This document shows, piece by piece, positions 13,337 to 17,883 of a stretch of 17,883 bases of DNA; position 1 is the stretch's first letter; each line of letters starts with the position of its first letter. Origin of the DNA: Candidatus Omnitrophota bacterium (GTDB taxonomy: Bacteria > Omnitrophota > Gorgyraeia > 1-14-0-20-64-10); the NCBI GenBank assembly GCA_023248095.1, contig JAHFFF010000014.1:1-17883 (forward strand). Reading direction: 5' to 3'. Position numbers and translations under genes: made by a program. The notes beneath the pieces were generated by a model. It was not told the DNA's origin and made no database searches. It saw only the letters and a list, made by a program, of their open reading frames with translations.

Positions 13337-14263
13337 ATGCCCATGCGAGTCTTAATTACGGGTGGAGCCGGGTTTATCGGTTCGCACCTCTGTGAGCGCC
13401 TGCTGGCTGATGGCCAGCAGGTGATCTGCGTCGACAACTTCATCACAGGCTCCCAGAGGAATTTGGGAGGGCCTCTTCGGAATTCCTCATTCGAACTGAT
13501 CCGGCATGACATCAGTCGGCCTCTGGAGGTCACCGACCCGGTGGATTATGTCCTGCACTTCGCCTCGCCCGCTAGCCCTCCCGACTACTTGAGATACCCG
13601 ATCCAAACGATGAAGGTGGGTTCCTTGGGTACGCTCAATGCCTTGGGGATCGCAAAGGCAAAGAAGGCTAAATTTCTCCTGGCCTCAACATCGGAGGTTT
13701 ACGGGGACCCGCAGGTGCATCCGCAGCCGGAGGGTTATTGGGGGCACGTTAACCCGATCGGGCCCCGCGGGGTGTACGACGAGGCCAAGCGATTTTCCGA
13801 GGCCTTGACGATGGCATACTGCCGCGAGCACGAGGTGGATACCCGAATCGTCCGCATCTTCAATACCTTTGGGCCCCGGATGCGCAAGGAGGATGGGCGG
13901 GCGATTCCCAACTTTATCACGCAGGCCTTAGCAAATGAGCCGGTGACCGTCTACGGAGACGGGAGCCAGACTCGGTCCTTCTGTTACATCTCCGATCTGG
14001 TGGAAGGGATCCTCCAGCTAATGGGAAGGGAGTACCACGAACCGGTCAACCTCGGGAATCCAGAGGAGAAATCCCTGCTGGAGATGGCGCGATTGGTGAT
14101 TCGTTTGGTCGGCAGCTCCAGTCAGGTTGTTTTCAAGCCCCTGCCAGTGGATGATCCTCGGCAGCGGCGGCCGGACATCACCCTGGCCGCCCGCCTGCTG
14201 AAGTGGCAGCCGATGGTCCCACTCGAGCAGGGATTGTCGGAGACCATCGCCTGGTTCCGTTGA
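13337..14263 (+). CDS. uxs: UDP-glucuronate decarboxylase (UDP-xylose synthase)
   Basis: This 308-aa SDR enzyme decarboxylates UDP-glucuronate to UDP-xylose through a 4-keto intermediate. GGAGFIG is at 9-15, VDNFITGSQRN at 32-42, and the family-specific HDISRP then HFASPASPPDYLRYPIQTM at 74-92. The catalytic STSEVYGDP has T118-S119-E120, and YxxxK is Y147/K151 in YDEAKR. RIFNTFGPRM, GDGSQTRSFCYISDLV and a C-terminal DPRQRRPDI segment agree with UXS enzymes. The start is ATG 13337 or, equally possible, ATG 13343, which would give the usual MRVLITGG; neither has a Shine-Dalgarno. The substrate is supplied by ugd at 5173. The stop overlaps a TTG that probably starts the next gene. Confidence 0.95.
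   Translation: MPMRVLITGGAGFIGSHLCERLLADGQQVICVDNFITGSQRNLGGPLRNSSFELIRHDISRPLEVTDPVDYVLHFASPASPPDYLRYPIQTMKVGSLGTLNALGIAKAKKAKFLLASTSEVYGDPQVHPQPEGYWGHVNPIGPRGVYDEAKRFSEALTMAYCREHEVDTRIVRIFNTFGPRMRKEDGRAIPNFITQALANEPVTVYGDGSQTRSFCYISDLVEGILQLMGREYHEPVNLGNPEEKSLLEMARLVIRLVGSSSQVVFKPLPVDDPRQRRPDITLAARLLKWQPMVPLEQGLSETIAWFR
13399..13421. repeat. 9-bp stem-loop early in the UDP-xylose synthase gene
   Basis: CCTGCTGGC (13399-13407) and GCCAGCAGG (13413-13421) are perfect complements around TGATG. In RNA a G-U and a C-G pair lengthen the stem to 11 bp. It begins about 62 nt after the ATG and would be a very stable hairpin in the coding region, encoding about residues 21-29. Its role, if any, is unknown. 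Confidence 0.55.
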
Positions 14264-16611
14264 GAGCGCGTGGCGGCGCAACGCCTCTTCTGCTGCTCGC
14301 ACTGTGCCTCCTCCTCTTCTATGGGCCCATCCTCCTGTCGGCCGGATCTGTTGTCACCAGCAGTGAGGACGATCCCGTGGGGCACATGCTTATTTCACTC
14401 GGAGATCGCAGGCCCGCCGGCCGGTTTTTCCATTACTTTGACCTCTCGGCGAACACCCGCCTGTGGGGCCAGGACGTCAAATACAACCCGCTTCACTTCA
14501 TCCGCCTGATCAGTATCGCGCTGGGCTCAAACCAGATCGGCTGGGGAATTCTGATTGCCTTCGTACACAGCCTGCTTTTCCTTACTGTCTATGGCTACAG
14601 CCGCAGGGTATTCGGCGTCTCTAAGGCAGCGGCGCTCACAGGCGCCGCGGTGGCGTTCTTTTCGGCCTCCTGGCTCGAGTGGATCGCCTTGGTTTACTGG
14701 ATATCGGGCGCACTCCTTCTTGCGGTCTCCATCTGCGAGTACGGGTTCTTTGTCACGACCGGCCGGCGCCGCCACCTCCTGATCTGTGTTCTTGCGAATG
14801 CCTTTCAGCCGTACGTCACTCAGGTGCAAGCCTTGCTCCCCAGTCAGCTCTACTTCTTGAGCGCGGTGTTGCTGATGGCACTCTGCCGGAAAGGGTCTTG
14901 GCGATCAACGGTGTCGCCATTGGCCCTGCGGGTATGGCCCCTGACGGCCCTGGGGTGGGTCCCCATCCTTGCGCCTGTCCTCTTTGCAGTCGGGTCTGGC
15001 CTCACCACCCGGGAAGCCTTTAAGCAATTGACGTGGGGAGTGCACGGGTCGGTCTTGACCAGCTTGGGTGGCCTTCTGGTTCCTGCTCCCCTCGTGGTTG
15101 GGGATCTCTTGGTGAAGCTGGGGTGGATCGGCGTCGTCATGCCGCCGAACAGCTTTCTTTTTGGATCATTCTTGTTTCTGCCCAGCTTTCTGGCGCTTTG
15201 GCAGTCAGGCCGAAGGCCTCTTCGAATGATGGTCGTTGGAGTGGCCCTCTATTGCGCCTCCGTGATCGCACCGGAGCTCTTCTCGATCCCCTCGGTGCTG
15301 ATCCGAAGCCTAGGGTTCTTGCGGATCTTCGCCTTCCCAGTGTTGAGCGGTTTTGTTGTGGCAGCGGCGATTGACCTGCGCGAGCTGTGCAGCCTGGAGA
15401 GCAAGGGAGCCAGAATCTTGCACCGCCTCTACCAAATACTTTTGGTCAGTACGGTCGTTGGATCTATTGCGCTGTGGGCGGTCAGCGCGGAAACGCTCAT
15501 CGGCCTTGCATCTCGGTTCGGGTTGGTCGGGTCCGGAACCATGCTGCCCGGTTTCCTCCGAGACACGCGCGTTTTGACGGCAGGGATTGCGCTCGGATTA
15601 GCAAGCTATCTCTGCTACGGGGCCGTCAGAAGATCCCAGTCGCTGACCCGATGGAGAGGGTCGGTTCTCGGCTTCGTCGCGTTGAGTATCACAATCGTGG
15701 CGCCGGCACTCTGCTACGGGTACGGACTGGGCTGGTACGAGAGGCCACAGGAGTTAGATGCGGTGGCCTCGCCTCCATCAGAGCTGCAGTTTCTGCGCAA
15801 GCGCATTCCCAACTATGAGTACCGGGTAGGGGTCATCCTGGCCTCAGAGATGCATCTGGCCCAGGGGGATTGGGATCGGTTCTGGTCCGCGGGGAGCCAG
15901 CGGGAGGATGGGGTCTTGTCCGCCCTCCGGGAGAACGATCTTCGCCTGCGGCAGGGGCTGGCGTTTGTTCTGCCGGCGCTGCACTTCTTCGCCCCCATTC
16001 ATAACCAATTGAGAAAGGAGGGTAACCCTTTCCTGCAACGATTGCAGAGCCCAGAGGCGCCGTTCTTGAACCGCCGCAACATCATCGTTCGTCCCGGAGG
16101 GGAGATCTTCGAAGAGTACGGTGTCCGATATTGGCTCAGCAACTATGACCTGCAGCGTTTCCACCCCCAGAAGTTTGCGCGTCTGTATCAGGGTGAGTAT
16201 GCCTCTGTGTTCGAGAATCAGGATGCCAAGCCGGTTGCCTACTTTCTCAATGAACCAGAAGTGCCCCTGCCGTTTCAATACGTTGCGTCTGGTGTTGCCA
16301 TTGGGCTCCCCGTGGGGAGGGGAGGGAGGCTCTCGGTCCACCTGGACCTGAGAAAGATGGACGCAAGGGCGGTGGATGCGAAGGGACGCGTCTCTCCTCT
16401 TCTGCTTGAATCTGCCGGCCAACGGTGGGCGATGAACGTGCCGCCGGGGAATTCCGTGGTGGTTTTCACCGCGAGGGAGTATGGTCTGGTCAAGTTACTG
16501 GCGATTGGCGCCGGGGCTGCCTTCCTACTCTTGCTTCCCACGCTGATGGGGTGGCCCAAGCGATCCGCAGGCCTCAACAAAAATTGCACCGGCCCAAGGG
16601 GTTTGCTATAG
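14260..16611 (+). CDS. large polytopic membrane protein with C-terminal soluble domain, YfhO/GT-C-like
   Basis: From the likely TTG start at 14260 (TTGA overlap with the preceding stop) this is 783 aa; a GTG at 14203 in frame would force a 61-nt overlap. Residues 8-28 form the first membrane helix, followed by an extracytoplasmic acidic motif SSEDDPVGH (E36-D37-D38), as in GT-C glycosyltransferases. About ten further hydrophobic segments run to roughly residue 490. A soluble region of about 250 residues follows (ELQFLRKRIPNYEYRVG, EEYGVRYWLSNYDLQRF, YASVFENQDAKPVAYFLNEP) and a last helix near 743-763. The phrase about the residue's own predicted state (GVRYWLSN) plus VFENxxAxPVAYF is reminiscent of YfhO-type proteins. 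It probably modifies a surface glycan at the periplasmic face, perhaps from a polyprenyl-phosphate sugar; I do not recognise a specific family member and function is inferred. Confidence 0.75.
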   Translation: MRARGGATPLLLLALCLLLFYGPILLSAGSVVTSSEDDPVGHMLISLGDRRPAGRFFHYFDLSANTRLWGQDVKYNPLHFIRLISIALGSNQIGWGILIAFVHSLLFLTVYGYSRRVFGVSKAAALTGAAVAFFSASWLEWIALVYWISGALLLAVSICEYGFFVTTGRRRHLLICVLANAFQPYVTQVQALLPSQLYFLSAVLLMALCRKGSWRSTVSPLALRVWPLTALGWVPILAPVLFAVGSGLTTREAFKQLTWGVHGSVLTSLGGLLVPAPLVVGDLLVKLGWIGVVMPPNSFLFGSFLFLPSFLALWQSGRRPLRMMVVGVALYCASVIAPELFSIPSVLIRSLGFLRIFAFPVLSGFVVAAAIDLRELCSLESKGARILHRLYQILLVSTVVGSIALWAVSAETLIGLASRFGLVGSGTMLPGFLRDTRVLTAGIALGLASYLCYGAVRRSQSLTRWRGSVLGFVALSITIVAPALCYGYGLGWYERPQELDAVASPPSELQFLRKRIPNYEYRVGVILASEMHLAQGDWDRFWSAGSQREDGVLSALRENDLRLRQGLAFVLPALHFFAPIHNQLRKEGNPFLQRLQSPEAPFLNRRNIIVRPGGEIFEEYGVRYWLSNYDLQRFHPQKFARLYQGEYASVFENQDAKPVAYFLNEPEVPLPFQYVASGVAIGLPVGRGGRLSVHLDLRKMDARAVDAKGRVSPLLLESAGQRWAMNVPPGNSVVVFTAREYGLVKLLAIGAGAAFLLLLPTLMGWPKRSAGLNKNCTGPRGLL

Positions 16612-16612
16612 T
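16584..16612 (+). promoter_or_regulatory. sigma70-like promoter before the GT2 gene (TTGCAC-17-TATAGT, extended -10)
   Basis: TTGCAC at 16584-16589 and TATAGT at 16607-16612 are separated by 17 nt, and TGC (16604-16606) precedes the -10 as an extended element. The box overlaps the final codons and stop of the membrane-protein gene. Initiation near 16619 would leave about 9 nt before ATG 16628. It resembles the TGCTATAAT element at 5142. Confidence 0.5.
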
Positions 16613-16627
16613 GGTACGCAACGTAAG

Positions 16628-17362
16628 ATGATCCCACGCTTCTCGGTAGCGCTCTGTTGCCTCAACGAAAGGCCAAATCTTCCGGTGGTGATCGAGCGAA
16701 TGAAGGCCCTGGAGGCAGATCTGGGAGGCCAGTTGCAGGAAGTGGTTGTGGTCGATGGAGGATCTACCGATGGATCGTGGGAATGGCTGGAGCAGGTGGC
16801 CGCGGAGTGGAAGAATCTGAAGCTGTTGCGCCAGCGCCCACCCCGAGGTTACGGCAGCGGGTATCGGCAATCGGTCCTCGCCTGTTCGGGAGATTTCATC
16901 GTCACCTGCGACATGGATCTCAACTACGACCTCAGAGAGGTGACGCGGATGCTGCCAGCGTTGTCAGAGGCCGATGTGGTCGTAGCCAACCCACTCTTGA
17001 ATGGAGCAAGGGTGGAGCTGGGCCGGGCGCGAATGACCCTCACGCGTGGCCTGACCTCTCTGTACCGTTTGGCCCTGTTGGGCGCAGGCAGGACAGGGAC
17101 CGTCTTTACGGCCATCCTTCGTGTGGGCAAGGCCGAAGTTTTTAAGAAGGCGGTGCCACAGAGCAACGATTTTACAGCAAGTGCTGAATTCATCCTGCGG
17201 GTCTACCTAACGACGAACGCTCGGGTGACGGAGGTGCCGATCTCCGTACATCTGCGGGGCGCAGGCCATTCGAAACTTCGCAAGTTCCGGACAATCCTTG
17301 GGCATCTCCGATTGCTCGGGCGAGTGCTCTCTTTTAGGCTGGGTCTACGGAGGGAATTGTAA
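16628..17362 (+). CDS. family-2 glycosyltransferase, DPM1/polyprenyl-phosphate-sugar synthase-like
   Basis: This 244-aa protein has a single GT-A catalytic domain and no membrane helix. The N-terminal strand SVALCCLNERPNLP leads to the nucleotide-binding VVVDGGSTDGSW (D43 first). GYGSGYRQSVLACSGD is followed by the metal-binding DxD, D95-M-D97 in CDMDLNYD. After an acceptor-region segment (ADVVVANPLLNGARV) comes the C-terminal TEVPISVHLRGAGHSKLRKFRTILGHLRLL, matching the pattern of dolichol/undecaprenyl-phosphate mannose or glucose synthases. It may charge a lipid phosphate carrier with a sugar for the adjacent GT-C-like membrane protein; donor and acceptor are not readable. ATG 16628 has only a weak GTAAG upstream. 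It ends 1 nt before the next ATG. Confidence 0.87.
   Translation: MIPRFSVALCCLNERPNLPVVIERMKALEADLGGQLQEVVVVDGGSTDGSWEWLEQVAAEWKNLKLLRQRPPRGYGSGYRQSVLACSGDFIVTCDMDLNYDLREVTRMLPALSEADVVVANPLLNGARVELGRARMTLTRGLTSLYRLALLGAGRTGTVFTAILRVGKAEVFKKAVPQSNDFTASAEFILRVYLTTNARVTEVPISVHLRGAGHSKLRKFRTILGHLRLLGRVLSFRLGLRREL
17349..17354 (+). promoter_or_regulatory. ribosome binding site for the third dehydrogenase gene
   Basis: GGAGGG, 9 nt before ATG 17364, lies inside the last codons of the glycosyltransferase gene. It supports ATG 17364 as the start of a real gene that continues off the window. Confidence 0.7.
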
Positions 17363-17363
17363 G

Positions 17364-17883
17364 ATGGAGCGGGAGCCTACCGTTGTCATCCTGGGGGCGG
17401 GCTATGTGGGCCTGACGCTGGGCCTGTTCATCGCCTCTCATCACGTCCCTGTGCTCATCGTCGACGTCGATGCGGGTAAGGTGGACCGACTGCAGCGAGG
17501 GGATTCCACCATTTACGAAGCGGATATCCAAGAGTCCTTGTCAACGGCCCTTTCATCTGGATACCTCCGCTTCAGTTGCCAATCGCCGGCTTGCGGCGCC
17601 CCCTATTGGATCGTTGCTGTGCCGTACCTTCCTTCGGAGCTCTGCCGAGATGGGGTCGGCTATTACCGGAGATGCCTTCAATCCATTCGAGGTGCGGGCT
17701 CGTCGCCACCCGTCGTGATGGTTCGCAGCACGGTTCCGGTGGGTTTCACCCGATCGGAGATCCTTCCCGCCCTCGGTGATATTCTGGGTGCGGTGCTAGA
17801 TGAGGGGTTTTTTCTCACCGCATGCCCGGAACGGACCCTCACCGGGAAGGCGATCCACGAGTTGGCTTCTCTGCCGCAACTAG
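17364..17883 (+). CDS. nucleotide-sugar dehydrogenase, WecC/UDP-HexNAc type, 3'-truncated by window edge
   Basis: ATG 17364 opens a frame without stop to the window end (173 codons). The Rossmann motif ILGAGYVGLTLG is at 9-20, the acidic strand end LIVDVDAGKVDRLQRGDSTIYEADI follows, STVPVG is at 122-127, and CPERTLTGKAIHELASLPQL at 154-173 matches the segment (xPERxxPGKxxxEL..LPQ) of UDP-N-acetyl-hexosamine dehydrogenases. The NAD-contact motif usually reading VPTP or VGTP is here AVPYLP (85-90), and the local region is rich in Cys and Gly (SCQSPACGAP). The catalytic Cys lies beyond the window. It is distinct from the dehydrogenases at 5173 and 9651. It follows the GT2 gene by 1 nt, so the two are co-transcribed. 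Confidence 0.85.
   Translation, partial: MEREPTVVILGAGYVGLTLGLFIASHHVPVLIVDVDAGKVDRLQRGDSTIYEADIQESLSTALSSGYLRFSCQSPACGAPYWIVAVPYLPSELCRDGVGYYRRCLQSIRGAGSSPPVVMVRSTVPVGFTRSEILPALGDILGAVLDEGFFLTACPERTLTGKAIHELASLPQL

Noticed and set aside
14203..14259. GTG start for the membrane protein inside uxs
   Set aside because: It would give a 61-nt overlap and a charged N-terminal tail; TTG 14260 gives a membrane helix right at the N-terminus and the usual 4-nt overlap.
17470..17779. Two plus-strand frames (17470-17718 and 17576-17779)
   Set aside because: They are out-of-frame shadows of the dehydrogenase starting at 17364, whose frame carries all the family motifs.
1..17883. CRISPR array, tRNA, rRNA, insertion sequence or prophage
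   Set aside because: No regularly spaced repeats, RNA-gene consensus, transposase-like frame or terminal inverted repeats were seen.

Overview
The window is chromosomal DNA from a diderm (Gram-negative-type) bacterium. The evidence is a full-length LptD outer-membrane LPS-assembly protein and a large nucleotide-sugar locus. G+C looks moderately high by eye (roughly high fifties). Starts are a mix of ATG, GTG and one TTG, and genes are packed with many 4-nt stop/start overlaps. The protein flavour resembles uncultured Methylomirabilota/Nitrospirota-like lineages, but that placement is an impression and nothing in the window settles it. No tRNA, rRNA, CRISPR array, transposase or phage gene was seen.

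Layout. (1) Positions 2-5124 (+) hold a run of coupled genes: the 3' part of a GAF-GGDEF diguanylate cyclase, a second membrane-anchored GGDEF protein, a ROK-family sugar kinase and LptD. (2) Positions 5173-12079 (+) hold a seven-gene sugar-nucleotide operon: UDP-glucose dehydrogenase, an RmlC-like cupin, a short RmlA-type nucleotidyltransferase, RmlB, RmlD, a WbpA-type UDP-HexNAc dehydrogenase and a DegT/WbpE-type aminotransferase. It starts after a 48-nt gap that carries a perfect extended -10 box inside an inverted repeat. (3) Positions 12082-13290 (-) hold a lone LhgO-type L-2-hydroxyglutarate oxidase, convergent with the operon (2-nt gap) and divergent from the next unit. (4) Positions 13337-16611 (+) hold UDP-glucuronate decarboxylase (UDP-xylose synthase) and a 783-aa polytopic membrane protein with a YfhO/GT-C-like look. 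(5) Positions 16628-17883 (+) hold a DPM1-like family-2 glycosyltransferase and the 5' part of a third nucleotide-sugar dehydrogenase that runs off the window.

How it fits together. The operon can supply UDP-glucuronate, dTDP-L-rhamnose (if the atypical RmlC works as an epimerase) and a UDP-HexNAc uronate, possibly aminated further. UDP-glucuronate would then be decarboxylated to UDP-xylose by the enzyme at 13337. The GT2 enzyme plus the polytopic membrane protein could be a polyprenyl-phosphate-sugar synthase and its GT-C-type acceptor transferase; this is inference. LptD and two c-di-GMP synthases sit directly upstream, so the region reads as an envelope-glycan supply locus next to envelope-export and c-di-GMP signalling genes. 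Most polymer-assembly genes (flippase, polymerase, further glycosyltransferases, WbpB/WbpD equivalents) are not in the window.

Most worth a second look are: the membrane protein at 14260; the RmlC-like protein with non-canonical active-site residues; LptD with only two cysteines; the palindrome-embedded promoter before the sugar operon; three different sugar-nucleotide dehydrogenases in about 12.7 kb; and short-leader TATAAT/TATAGT promoters in front of three transcription units.
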